A DNA stretch of 64,000 nt from Massilia aurea (GTDB taxonomy: Bacteria > Pseudomonadota > Gammaproteobacteria > Burkholderiales > Burkholderiaceae_D): positions 558,001 to 622,000 of the forward strand of contig NZ_JACHBX010000001.1 in NCBI RefSeq assembly GCF_014200505.1, given 5' to 3'. Below are positions 1 through 12,576 of the stretch, in pieces; within the stretch, counting starts at the first letter, position 1; every line of letters begins with the position of its first letter. The translations under genes were made by a program, and so were the position numbers. A model generated the notes under the pieces. That model made no database searches, was not told where the DNA came from, and worked only from the letters and a program-made list of their open reading frames with translations.

Positions 1-668
1 CCCAGGCCGAACGGGCCGAAGTCGAGCAGCAGCAGGTGGCATTGACCGAAGCAGCCATCGCCGCCGAGCGCGACGCAACCCGCGCTGCGCGCGAAGCGCT
101 GGTATTGGTCGAGCGCAAGCTGGCCGCGCAGCGCGAGCAGGCCGCCGCCGACACCCGCGCCAACGAAGCGCAGGCAGCGCGGCTGGCATCCGAACAGGCG
201 GCGGCGCAGGCGGCCGTGTCGCGCGCCGACGCCGAGCAGGCGCAGGCCGAACTGGCACGCCAGCGCGAACTGGCCGAGCTGGCCGCGGTGCAGGCCGCGC
301 TTGAAAAACGTGAAGCGCAGCGGGCGCTGCTCGAACACGCGCAAGAGCACGCCGAAATGCAGCGCAAGGCGGCGCACGCGACGCAGCAGATGGCTGACGC
401 GCGCAAGCAACTGGTGAATCTGGAAAGCCGGCGTCAGGACGACGATGCGGTCGAGCTGGCAGCGACCCAGCGGGCGATTGGCGAGCGCAAGGTCGAAGCA
501 GGGCAGCGCTCGGTCTCGGCCGACCTGACGCGCGAGGTGCTGGGCCGGTTCAAGCAGTCGCAGGCGCGGGCCGGCGATACATCGGCGGCGCAGGCGGCCG
601 CCAGGCTGGCAGAAGTGATTGCGACCCAGCGCGAGCTGGATGGACACCGCAAGGGCGATCCGGACTGA
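1..668 (+). CDS. C-terminal part of an Ala/Glu/Arg-rich coiled-coil protein (5' end outside window)
   Basis: The reading frame is open to the first base of the window, so this is the tail of a longer gene; the GTG at 36 is an internal codon rather than a convincing start. The visible ~220 residues are almost entirely Ala, Glu, Gln, Arg and Leu in heptad-like spacing, with repeats such as AAERDATRAAREAL, and should form a long helix or coiled coil. No catalytic motif, cysteine cluster or membrane segment is visible. Such segments occur in DUF4398-like periplasmic/lipoprotein coiled-coil proteins and in chromosome-partition-like proteins; which one cannot be told without the N-terminus. It ends at a TGA about 40 bases before a repeat array. 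Function not assigned. Confidence 0.7.
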   Translation, partial: QAERAEVEQQQVALTEAAIAAERDATRAAREALVLVERKLAAQREQAAADTRANEAQAARLASEQAAAQAAVSRADAEQAQAELARQRELAELAAVQAALEKREAQRALLEHAQEHAEMQRKAAHATQQMADARKQLVNLESRRQDDDAVELAATQRAIGERKVEAGQRSVSADLTREVLGRFKQSQARAGDTSAAQAAARLAEVIATQRELDGHRKGDPD

Positions 669-819
669 TCGGGGAGGGCATGTAAATGCCTCGATGCTCT
701 ACGCACGTCGTTCCCACGAAGGCGGGAACCCAAGTTCGCCGCGTAGCGGCAGCGTTTGACGTCACACGTACGGCATGCAGCCTTGGGTTCCCGCCTGCGC
801 GGGAACGACGGTGGTGTGC

Positions 820-876
820 TTAATGTGCGGCTGCTGCTTGCGCAATCACCGGCGTCCGGCTTGGCGATGTCTGATT
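820..876 (-). pseudogene. Relic copy (1) of the 3' end of the gene at 1196-1630
   Basis: Read on the minus strand, these 57 bases give 18 codons and a TAA, NQTSPSRTPVIAQAAAAH, which align without gaps to the last 18 codons and TAA of the neighbouring gene, NPLSPSQAPGLPEQAPAQ. The DNA also aligns without gaps (shared blocks GTGGTGTGCTTA and GGCTTGGCGA). The copy sits exactly 376 bp (two array periods) from the real gene end, and the next in-frame codons upstream contain a stop, so only the gene tail was duplicated. It is not expected to be translated. It shows that the array unit once included coding sequence. Confidence 0.65.
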
Positions 877-1007
877 ATTTTACGTTCGACGCCCGTCGTT
901 CCCGCGAAGGCGGGAACCCAAGTTCGCCTCGTATCGGCAGTGTTCGACGCCACAGGTACGGCATGCAGCCTTGGGTTCCCGCCTGCGCGGGAACGACGGT
1001 GGTGTGC

Positions 1008-1064
1008 TTAATGTGCGGCTGCTGCTTGCGCAATCACCGGCGTCCGGCTTGGCGATGTCTGATT
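1008..1064 (-). pseudogene. Relic copy (2) of the 3' end of the gene at 1196-1630
   Basis: Second gene-tail relic, 188 bp from the real stop codon and 188 bp from the first relic. It is almost identical to relic 1 (the spacers differ at about one base) but clearly diverged from the functional gene end. This suggests an old gene-tail duplication followed by a later duplication, or homogenisation, of the whole 188-bp unit. It is flanked on both sides by REP inverted repeats. Confidence 0.65.
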
Positions 1065-1195
1065 ACTTTACGTTCGACGCCCGTCGTTCCCGCGAAGGCG
1101 GGAACCCAAGTTCGCCGCGTACCGGCAGCGTTTGACGTCACAGGTATGGCATGCAGCCTTGGGTTCCCGCCTGCGCGGGAACGACGGTGGTGTGC

Positions 1196-1630
1196 TTACT
1201 GCGCCGGCGCCTGTTCAGGCAAACCCGGCGCCTGGCTTGGCGACAGCGGATTGTCCGGGCCGCCGGCCACTTTCGACACGAAATACTCGGTCTCGCCAAA
1301 GCACGTGGTCGGCACACCCTTGTGCTGGTCATACGTCAGCTGTACGCGCTTGCCCATGCTGGCCAGCAGGGCCGGCACCACGGTTTCGTCGCGCACCGTG
1401 AACACGAAGCGCTCGGGAATCGCACCCGGCATGCTCGACAGCAGAATCTCGCCTTCCCACGTTTTGCACAGCCAGCCGCGCTTGGAGAATTTCTGCAGGT
1501 AGCCGGCCCGTTCGCCTTCCGAATACGACCAGGTCAGTGTGAACCAGGTATAGCCTGCAGCCAGGACAGCGACGATGGCGATGAGGATGAGCAGGATGGC
1601 GGAAGTGCGCTTGGGCATGGTGGTCGGCAT
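1196..1630 (-). CDS. Small single-pass membrane protein, function unknown
   Basis: 144 residues. A basic N-terminus (MPTTMPKRTS) is followed by one hydrophobic helix at about residues 10-30 and then a soluble, presumably periplasmic domain with two cysteines (WLCKTW and TTCFGE), a pattern that could form a disulphide. The last ~20 residues are Pro/Ala/Gln-rich. Proteins of this kind in Burkholderiales are sometimes labelled 6-phosphogluconate dehydrogenase in databases, but no nucleotide-binding motif is visible here and that name should not be used. A start at the second Met (MPKRT, four codons later) is equally possible. Its stop codon abuts the repeat array at 706-1199. The next gene upstream lies 124 bp away on the same strand. 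Confidence 0.75.
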   Translation of the reverse strand: MPTTMPKRTSAILLILIAIVAVLAAGYTWFTLTWSYSEGERAGYLQKFSKRGWLCKTWEGEILLSSMPGAIPERFVFTVRDETVVPALLASMGKRVQLTYDQHKGVPTTCFGETEYFVSKVAGGPDNPLSPSQAPGLPEQAPAQ

Positions 1631-1754
1631 GGTTGGGTGGCTGGTCGATCAAGAAAGTGGTCGGGGTTGGCAAACGGGCAGCGCAAACGCGGTGCGCGCC
1701 CATTCTGCCATGCCTTGCCTTAATCGCAAACCGGGATTGCTGACAACGACGGAT

Positions 1755-2813
1755 TCAGCCTGTCTGGCCGGCGGCCAGGGCGTCTTCTGCGGCCAGGCGC
1801 CGGCGATATCGGATCGACGACCACAGCGCCACGAGAATGAACGCCAGCCCGGACAGCCCCGTGAACCACTCGGGAATGTGATAGTGCACGCTGGCGAACA
1901 TGATCAGCGCCAGGATGCCGATGGCGTAGTGCGCGCCATGCTCCAGATACACGAATTCCTGCAGCGTGCCCTTGTAGACCAGGAACACGGTCATCGAGCG
2001 CACGAACATGGCGCCGATGGCCAGTCCCAGCATGATGATGACGACATCATTGGTGATGGCAAACGCGCCGATGACGCCATCGAAGCTGAACGACGCATCG
2101 AGCACCTCGAGGTACAGAAAGCCCCCGATGCTGCCCTGCGAGATCATCGCGCCCACCGACGGGTCGTGTTCCTTGGCTTCCAGCAGGTTGCTGAGCCATT
2201 TCACCGCGATATAGATGAGCACGCCCGTGACGCCGGCGATCAGCACCGCCAGCTTGCGCGCCTCTGGCATCAGGCGCATGGCGGCGACCACGCACAGCAG
2301 CGTGAGCAGCACGGCCAGGCCTTCGGTGCCGTACTTGCCGACTTTTGCCTCGAACCAGTCGAACCAGTGCAGCTCTTTTTCTTCGTCGAACAAAAAGTTC
2401 AGGAACACCAGCATCAGGAAGGCGCCGCCGAAAGCGGCGACCTCGGCGTGGTGCGCGGTCAGGTTGCGCGAATACTCGTCGGGATTGTCGAGCGCCATGT
2501 GCCAGACGTCCGGCAATCCCAGCCCGGTCGCGGCCGCCACGATCACGAGCGGAAACAGCAGGCGCATCCCGAATACCGCCACCAGGATGCCAACGGTGAG
2601 AAACAACTTGCGCCAGAATTCGTTCCAGTGCTTGAGCACTGAGGCGTTGACGACGGCATTGTCGAAAGAAAGCGACACTTCGAGCACGCCGAGGATGGCA
2701 GTGATCCACAAGGCTTGCAGCAGCCCGGGCCAGCCCCGGTGCGCATAGCCCCACCAGCCAGCGAGCACCATCAGCACTGCCGTCACGACGAACGACCACC
2801 GGAAATGCCGCAT
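1755..2813 (-). CDS. DUF475 / TerC-like integral membrane protein
   Basis: 352 residues with about eight to nine hydrophobic segments. It carries two acidic intramembrane motifs of the TerC superfamily, VSLSFDNAVVNA near residue 47 and DASFSFDGVIGAFA near residue 240, spaced as in DUF475 proteins. TerC-family proteins are linked to tellurite resistance and to metal (manganese) export; the substrate of the DUF475 branch is not established, so metal-ion handling is only an inference. The ATG at 2813 is chosen because it precedes the first membrane segment directly. The gene is divergent from the PAP2 gene at 2947, leaving a 133-bp region for both promoters. Confidence 0.85.
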   Translation of the reverse strand: MRHFRWSFVVTAVLMVLAGWWGYAHRGWPGLLQALWITAILGVLEVSLSFDNAVVNASVLKHWNEFWRKLFLTVGILVAVFGMRLLFPLVIVAAATGLGLPDVWHMALDNPDEYSRNLTAHHAEVAAFGGAFLMLVFLNFLFDEEKELHWFDWFEAKVGKYGTEGLAVLLTLLCVVAAMRLMPEARKLAVLIAGVTGVLIYIAVKWLSNLLEAKEHDPSVGAMISQGSIGGFLYLEVLDASFSFDGVIGAFAITNDVVIIMLGLAIGAMFVRSMTVFLVYKGTLQEFVYLEHGAHYAIGILALIMFASVHYHIPEWFTGLSGLAFILVALWSSIRYRRRLAAEDALAAGQTG

Positions 2814-2946
2814 ATGCGCCTCTTGTGTGCAGGTACCTGTTGGGACAATATTACCGTGTCCCCGCCAAAATGGGCTGTACCGAAAGTCGCCCGCCGAGCC
2901 TTGCTTCTGAGATAATTCTGCCCAGCATTTCTCACTCTAAGACATC

Positions 2947-3369
2947 ATGGAAATCATTTATCTCATCACACCGGTACTGACCTGGATGGTAGTCGGCCCG
3001 ATCAAGTTCCTCATCTCCAGTGTGCGCTACCGGCGCTGGGCCTTCGACCTGGTCGGCAACGGCGGCTTTCCCAGCAACCACAGCGCCGTCGTTTCCAGCA
3101 CGGCCACGCTGATCGCACTACGCGAAGGCATGGGGCACCCGGCGTTCGGCGTGGCCGTCACGCTTGCCTTCATTGTCATGATCGACGCCAACAGCCTGCG
3201 CCAGCACGTCGGTCGCCACGCCGTTACGCTGAACCACCTGAATGAGGGCAAGAAAGATTACGTCATCCTGCGCGAGCGCATGGGCCACACCCGGTTCGAA
3301 ATCGCCGGTGGCATTCTGACCGGCATCGGCATGGGCTTTCTGATCTACACCGTGCTGGGCGGTTTTTAA
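2947..3369 (+). CDS. Divergent PAP2 family protein (DUF212)
   Basis: 140 residues, the normal length for this small family. The conserved core is present: GNGGFPSNHSA (residues about 37-47) with the phosphatase-like Ser-Asn-His, then DANSLRQHVGRHA and LNHLNEG. Three to four hydrophobic helices place it in the inner membrane. Related proteins resemble acid phosphatase/vanadium haloperoxidase (PAP2) enzymes, but their substrate is unknown; a lipid or isoprenoid phosphate would be a guess. It stands alone and is followed by two hairpins that probably end the transcript. Confidence 0.85.
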   Translation: MEIIYLITPVLTWMVVGPIKFLISSVRYRRWAFDLVGNGGFPSNHSAVVSSTATLIALREGMGHPAFGVAVTLAFIVMIDANSLRQHVGRHAVTLNHLNEGKKDYVILRERMGHTRFEIAGGILTGIGMGFLIYTVLGGF

Positions 3370-3378
3370 TGTATGTAC

Positions 3379-3434
3379 GGGATGCGTGCGTCGCGCATCC
3401 CGCCGCGCATCCCGCCGGACGTCCGGGCGTCCGG
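3379..3434 (+). terminator. Two successive hairpins downstream of the PAP2 gene
   Basis: GGGATGCG at 3379-3386 pairs with CGCATCCC at 3394-3401, and CCGGACG at 3415-3421 pairs with CGTCCGG at 3428-3434. The stems start ten bases after the PAP2 stop codon. No U-run follows directly (a T6 run appears near 3466), so termination strength is uncertain. The rest of the 3370-3648 gap shows no gene; short frames there have no supported start. Confidence 0.45.
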
Positions 3435-3648
3435 CGTTGTCCATTGGTTGTTCGTTGGTTGTCCGTTTTTTACTGCATTTCATCCCGGACGGAATGCAGC
3501 TCATCGCCAGATTCCGCACTTCATCCATCCATTTCCGCACTACACAGGTTCGTCAATTGACGCTGCTGGAGACCTCCTGAATACTGCGCGCTGGATGTAT
3601 CTGAACTTATTTTTATAAAAACACCGAGTCCATTTCCGGAGAACCACC

Positions 3649-4794
3649 ATGCTGCGCAAAACACTCCTCGTTCTAGCCATCGCATCAAGCCTAGTCGCTT
3701 GCGGCAAAGATTCCAAAGCCCCCGAGGGCAAGGACAACAAGCCGACCCAGCTGACCGTGGCGCAGGAGGATGTCTTGACGATCCAGAGCGCATCGGTGTC
3801 GTCGGGCCCGGTGATTACCGGCTCGATCGAGCCCGAGCGCCGCGCCGACCTGCGCGCCGAAGTCTCGGCCATCGTGCTGCAGGTGCTCAAGGAAAACGGC
3901 GAACCGGTCAAGCGCGGCGACGTGCTGGTGCGCCTCGACGAAACCTCGATCCGCGACACCCTGATGTCGGCGGAAGACATGCAGCGCGCCGCCTCGCTGG
4001 CCGTCGACCAGGCCAACCGCCAGCTCGAGCGCCTGAAAACCCTTACGGCGTCGGGCATGACCTCGGCCAAGGCGCTCGACGACGCCGAAATGGCGCGCAA
4101 CAACGCCATGAGTGAACTGTCGAGCTCGCGCAGCCGCGTGGCCACCGCGCGCCAGCAACTGGCCCGCACCACCGTGCGTGCGCCATTTGACGGCATCGTT
4201 TCCGAGCGCAAGGTCTCCAATGGCGACACCGCCACCATCGGCAAGGAACTCGTCAAGGTCATCGACCCGACCAGCATGCGTTTTGAAGGCGCAGTCTCGG
4301 CCGACTCGGTCAGCACCGTCAAGATCGGCCAGAAGGTCAACTTCCGCGTCAACGGTTACGCGGACCAGACGTTTGCCGGCGTCGTCAGACGGATCGATCC
4401 GGCTGCCAATCCGGTGACGCGCCAGGTCGAGGTGCTGGTAGGCTTTGTCGACAATGCGCAGCCGCGCGTGGCCGGCCTGTACGCCGAAGGGCGTGTCGAC
4501 GCTGCCGCGACCGACGCGCTGATGCTGCCCGAGAGCGCGCTGGTGCGCGTGGGTGACGCCAGCCACACCTGGCGCATCAAGGACAAGACGCTGTCGAAGG
4601 TCAAGCTGGTGGTCGGCGCGCGCGACGCCCGCACCGGCAATGTCGAGATCAAGCAGGGCCTCGCGGCCGGCGACGTGGTGCTGCGTGCGCCGACGTCGAA
4701 CCTGAAGGACGGCCAGAAGGTCGACATGCCGAACGCCCGTGTGGCCAGCGCGAATGGCGCTGGTGCAGGTGCCGGCGCGGTCCAGGGCAAGTAA
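3649..4794 (+). CDS. RND efflux system periplasmic adaptor (membrane fusion) lipoprotein
   Basis: 381 residues. The N-terminus has a lipoprotein signal with lipobox LVAC, so Cys19 would be lipid-anchored. The order is that of HlyD/AcrA-type adaptors: a barrel-sandwich half (VSAIVLQVLKENGEPVKRGD), a helical hairpin (about residues 100-160, LERLKTLTASGMTSAKALDD), the second lipoyl half (TTVRAPFDGIVSERKVSNGD), a beta-barrel and a membrane-proximal domain ending in LKDGQKV. The tail is Gly/Ala-rich. It would link an inner-membrane RND pump to an outer-membrane channel. The pump gene starts 27 bp downstream, so the two form an operon. A good Shine-Dalgarno (GGAGAA) precedes the ATG. Confidence 0.9.
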   Translation: MLRKTLLVLAIASSLVACGKDSKAPEGKDNKPTQLTVAQEDVLTIQSASVSSGPVITGSIEPERRADLRAEVSAIVLQVLKENGEPVKRGDVLVRLDETSIRDTLMSAEDMQRAASLAVDQANRQLERLKTLTASGMTSAKALDDAEMARNNAMSELSSSRSRVATARQQLARTTVRAPFDGIVSERKVSNGDTATIGKELVKVIDPTSMRFEGAVSADSVSTVKIGQKVNFRVNGYADQTFAGVVRRIDPAANPVTRQVEVLVGFVDNAQPRVAGLYAEGRVDAAATDALMLPESALVRVGDASHTWRIKDKTLSKVKLVVGARDARTGNVEIKQGLAAGDVVLRAPTSNLKDGQKVDMPNARVASANGAGAGAGAVQGK

Positions 4795-4821
4795 ATCAGG
4801 AACACCAAAGGAAAACCCACC

Positions 4822-7800
4822 ATGTTCCTGTCCAATTTTAGTGTCAAGAAACCGGTCGCGACGATCGTCATCATCGTGGCGATGATGGCCATCGGCCTGC
4901 TGGCCCTGTCCAAGCTGAAGGTCAACCAGAACCCGGATGTCGAGGTTCCGATCATCGTCGTCGACATCCCGTACCCGGGCGCATCGCCCGAGACCGCCGA
5001 GCGCGAGATCACCAACCGCCTCGAAAAGCAGATGCAGGCAATCCAGGGCGTCAAGGATGTCAATTCCAACTCCTACGAAGGCGGCGCCTCGATCTGGATG
5101 GAATTCGACTTCGACCGCGATCTGATCGAAGCCTCGGACGACGTGCGCAATGCGATTGCCGCGGTGCGCTACAAGCTGCCGATCGAGATGCGCGAGCCGG
5201 TGCTGCGCCGGATCGATCCGGCGGCCCAGCCGATCATGTCGCTGGCGCTGTCGTCGAGCACCCAGAGCCACGCCGAAATCTCGCGCTACGCCGAAGACGT
5301 GCTGGCCGACGAATTCCGCGGCATTGATGGGGTGTCCACTGTGGTCGTCAACGGCGCGCTGCGGCGCGAGCTGTCGGTGCTGCTGCGCGCCGAGAAGCTG
5401 AGCGAATTCAATATCTCGGCGTCCGACGTCACCAATGCGCTGCGCAACGGTAATACCAATGCGCCGGTGGGCAAGCTGCGTAGCGAACTCGACGAAAAAG
5501 GCATCCGCCTGGTCGGGCGCATCGAGCGGCCCGAAGATTTTTCGCAGATCGTCGTCAAGCGCAATGGCGACCAGATCGTGCGCCTGAGCCAGGTGGCCGA
5601 GATCCGCGATGGCTTCGCTGACGTGAACACGCTGTCGGTGCGCAGCGGCAGGCCGAATGTGGGCCTGCAGATTTCGCGCTCGCGTGATGCCTCGACCGTT
5701 TCGCTGGCCAAGCGCGTCCACGAAGTGGTGGCAGCGCAGAGCAAACTGCTGCCGGCCGGCACCAAACTCGAGGTCGTGATTGACGGCGGCAAGGATGCGC
5801 AGTCGAGCCTGAACAACGTCATCGAAGCGCTGGTGCTGGGGGCCGTCCTGACCGTGTTCGTCGTCTACGCGTTTCTCAATTCGTGGCGCTCTACGCTGAT
5901 TACCGCGCTGGCGCTGCCGACGTCGGTGCTGGCGGCGTTCATCGCCGTCTGGCTGTGCGGCTTCACGCTGAACTTCATGACGCTGCTGGGCCTGTCGCTG
6001 GCAATCGGCGTGCTGATCGACGATGCGATCGTGGTGCGTGAAAACATCGTGCGCCACATGGAAATGGGGTCCGACCGCCGCACCGCCGCGCTCGAAGGCA
6101 CCGCCGAAATCGGCATGGCAGTGGCCGCAACCACGTTCTCGATCATGGCCGTGTTCGTGCCAGTGGCCTTCATGCCGGGCTTGTCCGGTGAGTGGTTCCG
6201 CCCGTTTGCGCTGACCGTGACCTGCTCGGTGATCGTGTCGCTGTTCATCTCGTTCACGCTCGACCCGATGATGTCGGCCTTCTGGGGCGATCCACCGGAT
6301 CACCACAGCCGCCCGAAGACCGGCATCGGCGCCGTGCTCGATCGCTTCAATCACTGGTTCGACCACCAGGCCGATCGCTACGGCCGCGTGATCGCCTGGG
6401 CGCTGCATCACCGCCGCGCGATGGCGTGCCTGGCAGTTCTCAGCCTGATCGGCGCGCTGGCCATGCACCATTACTTTGGCGGGTCGAGCTTCCTGCCCAA
6501 GCAGGACTCGGGCAACCTGCAGATCGAGGTGCGTACGCCAGCCTCGTCGTCGATCGAGTATGCACGCCGCAAGCTCGAAGCGGCCGCCGTGCTGGCCCGC
6601 ACCTTGCCTGAAACAAAAGACACGAACAGCAACGTCAAGACCAGCGGCGGCACGATCTACGTCGACATCGGCAAGCGCAGCGAGCGCAAGCGCACTGCGT
6701 CCGAAGTCGCCGTCGAATTGCGCGCCAAAATCTCGAGCCTGGTGGGCGCCGAATACACGGTCATCGATGACCTGTCCGGCGGCGGCAAGCCGGTGCAGGT
6801 GGAATTTACCGGTCCCGATTCGCGCAAACTGATGGAGCTGACCACCGCCTACATGGAAAAGCTGCGTGAAGTGCCGGGCGCGGTGGACGTCGCGCTGTCC
6901 GAGCAGGATCCGAAGAACGAACTGCAGATCGTGCTCGACCGGGGTCTTGCCAATGCCCTGGGCATTTCGGTGGGCGATGCGGCGCAGTCGCTGCGCGTGG
7001 CGTTTGCCGGCATCGAAGTGGGCGACTGGGTCGATCCGACGGGTGAAACCCGCGACGTCGCCGTGCGTCTGCACCCGGACGACCGCGTCAATACCGACAG
7101 CATCGAGCGCCTGCCGATTCCGGTCACCGGCACCGGCATGATGGTGCCGCTCGAGCAGATCGCGTCGATCACGATGGGCAAGGGCCCGTCGGCGATCCGC
7201 CACAAGAATGGCGAGCGCATGATCACCGTGTCGGCCAATGCCCAGGGTCGTTCGGCGGGCGAAGTCACGACCGACGCGATGAAGCTGGCGCGCACATTCG
7301 ACTTCCCGCCGGGTTATGGGCTGGCGCTGGGCGGTTCGGGTGAAGACCAGCAGGAACTCTTCACGCAAATGATCATTGCGCTGTTCTCGGGTATCGCACT
7401 GATGTACCTGATCCTCGTGATGCAGTTCGGTTCGTTCACGGCGCCGATCGGCGTGATGCTGTCGTTGCCGCTGTCGCTGATCGGGGTCGTGCTGGCCCTG
7501 ATCATGACCGGCAATACGCTTAACCTGATGAGCATGATCGGCATCCTGATGCTGATGGGGCTGGTGGCAAAGAACGCGATCCTGCTGCTCGACGCGGCCA
7601 GGGCGCTCGAGGCCGAAGGCATGGATCGCGAAGAAGCGCTGATGGCGGCCGGGCGCAAGCGCCTGCGGCCGATCCTGATGACCACCTTCGCGCTGATCGC
7701 CGGCATGCTGCCGGTGGCGCTGGCCCTGGGCGACTCGGGCGAGTTCTACCAGCCACTGGCGATTTCGATCATCGGCGGCACGATCACCTCGACCATCCTG

Positions 7801-8028
7801 ACGCTGCTGGTGGTGCCAACCTTCTATGACAGCATCGAGATCGCCCGCGACCGCATGGTGGCCAAGTATGGTCGCCGCGCCGAGCACCGCAATGCGCTGG
7901 TGGCGTTCCTGATGACGTTTGTCGAAGCCATCCTGGCGCTGACGCTGGTGCGCCTCGTGTATCGGGTGATCATGCGCCTCGTGCAGATGGTGACGGGGCG
8001 CGGCCGTACCAAGGTGGCGCCGGTCTGA
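4822..8028 (+). CDS. RND multidrug efflux permease (HAE1/AcrB-like)
   Basis: 1068 residues, typical for the hydrophobe/amphiphile efflux-1 family. A first helix follows FSVKKPVATIV, then the porter domain (NQNPDVEVPIIVVDIPYPG), a second block of helices with the proton-relay acidic pair in GVLIDDAIVVREN, a second porter half, and the last helix set with GLVAKNAILLLD. The protein would exchange protons for exported compounds across the inner membrane; the substrate cannot be read from sequence. It is the second gene of a two-gene operon with the adaptor at 3649. No TolC/OprM-type outer-membrane gene follows, so a channel encoded elsewhere is presumably used. A strong terminator closes the operon 44 bp downstream. 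Confidence 0.95.
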   Translation: MFLSNFSVKKPVATIVIIVAMMAIGLLALSKLKVNQNPDVEVPIIVVDIPYPGASPETAEREITNRLEKQMQAIQGVKDVNSNSYEGGASIWMEFDFDRDLIEASDDVRNAIAAVRYKLPIEMREPVLRRIDPAAQPIMSLALSSSTQSHAEISRYAEDVLADEFRGIDGVSTVVVNGALRRELSVLLRAEKLSEFNISASDVTNALRNGNTNAPVGKLRSELDEKGIRLVGRIERPEDFSQIVVKRNGDQIVRLSQVAEIRDGFADVNTLSVRSGRPNVGLQISRSRDASTVSLAKRVHEVVAAQSKLLPAGTKLEVVIDGGKDAQSSLNNVIEALVLGAVLTVFVVYAFLNSWRSTLITALALPTSVLAAFIAVWLCGFTLNFMTLLGLSLAIGVLIDDAIVVRENIVRHMEMGSDRRTAALEGTAEIGMAVAATTFSIMAVFVPVAFMPGLSGEWFRPFALTVTCSVIVSLFISFTLDPMMSAFWGDPPDHHSRPKTGIGAVLDRFNHWFDHQADRYGRVIAWALHHRRAMACLAVLSLIGALAMHHYFGGSSFLPKQDSGNLQIEVRTPASSSIEYARRKLEAAAVLARTLPETKDTNSNVKTSGGTIYVDIGKRSERKRTASEVAVELRAKISSLVGAEYTVIDDLSGGGKPVQVEFTGPDSRKLMELTTAYMEKLREVPGAVDVALSEQDPKNELQIVLDRGLANALGISVGDAAQSLRVAFAGIEVGDWVDPTGETRDVAVRLHPDDRVNTDSIERLPIPVTGTGMMVPLEQIASITMGKGPSAIRHKNGERMITVSANAQGRSAGEVTTDAMKLARTFDFPPGYGLALGGSGEDQQELFTQMIIALFSGIALMYLILVMQFGSFTAPIGVMLSLPLSLIGVVLALIMTGNTLNLMSMIGILMLMGLVAKNAILLLDAARALEAEGMDREEALMAAGRKRLRPILMTTFALIAGMLPVALALGDSGEFYQPLAISIIGGTITSTILTLLVVPTFYDSIEIARDRMVAKYGRRAEHRNALVAFLMTFVEAILALTLVRLVYRVIMRLVQMVTGRGRTKVAPV

Positions 8029-8072
8029 TCTGCCAGGGCAGGGCGCCGCACGCGTCTTGCCGGATTTTCCGG

Positions 8073-8104
8073 ACACGGCCAGTAATAACTGGCCGTGTTT
8101 TTTT
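8073..8104 (+). terminator. Rho-independent terminator of the RND operon
   Basis: ACACGGCCAGT at 8073-8083 pairs perfectly with ACTGGCCGTGT at 8088-8098 around an AATA loop, followed by a run of T to 8104. It sits 44 bp after the pump stop codon. Confidence 0.92.
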
Positions 8105-8291
8105 ATGCGTGACTAATGGTTGCTTTATCAAGGTTGTAAAATAGCACCCCGGCAACCAACGGACGACGGCTTATGGTCTAATAGCGGCTGTTTTGCCATG
8201 CACCCCCCCAGCAGGCAGCATGTGCAACGGTGGCATGCCTTCGCATGACGCCACGTCGCATCTCCAATTTTCCTCCGTAAGGTCCAGTCCC

Positions 8292-12506
<4,215 letters not shown>

Positions 12507-12576
12507 AGAGCCGGGCTGCGATGGTGCGCCGAACCTCCCCCAAGCTGCAGGGCGCTGTCCGGCTGATTGACCGTGA

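Larger units (their letters stand above)
706..1199. repeat. 188-bp tandem array of three REP-type inverted-repeat units
   Basis: Three units at 706-810, 894-998 and 1082-1186 each consist of a left arm (CGTCGTTCCCRCGAAGGCGG) and a right arm that is its near-perfect inverse complement (ending CCTGCGCGGGAACGACG), about 105 bp in all. The units repeat with an exact 188-bp period. The 83-bp stretches between them (811-893 and 999-1081) are nearly identical to each other. The GTTCCCGC..GCGGGAAC core is the widespread REP/REPIN type of bacterial intergenic repeat. The third unit ends ten bases before the stop codon of the minus-strand gene at 1196-1630, so each hairpin would lie downstream of that gene and could stabilise or terminate its mRNA. 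Confidence 0.9.

Noticed and set aside
706..1186. Regularly spaced repeats that might be a CRISPR array
   Set aside because: The repeats are 105-bp units of inverted arms with an 83-bp spacer that is itself repeated; CRISPR spacers are unique and shorter, and no cas gene is present.
1196..1630. Calling the small membrane protein 6-phosphogluconate dehydrogenase
   Set aside because: That label circulates for similar proteins, but the sequence is a 144-residue single-helix protein with no dinucleotide-binding motif.
3369..3618. Three overlapping short frames after the PAP2 gene
   Set aside because: No ribosome-binding sites, Pro/Arg/Ser-rich translations, and the frames run through two terminator-like hairpins.
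3691..8076. A 1461-codon open frame on the minus strand across the RND operon
   Set aside because: It lies exactly antisense to two intact, motif-rich genes; its translation is His/Arg/Asp/Gln-rich with no recognisable domain, the usual mirror effect of high GC at third codon positions.
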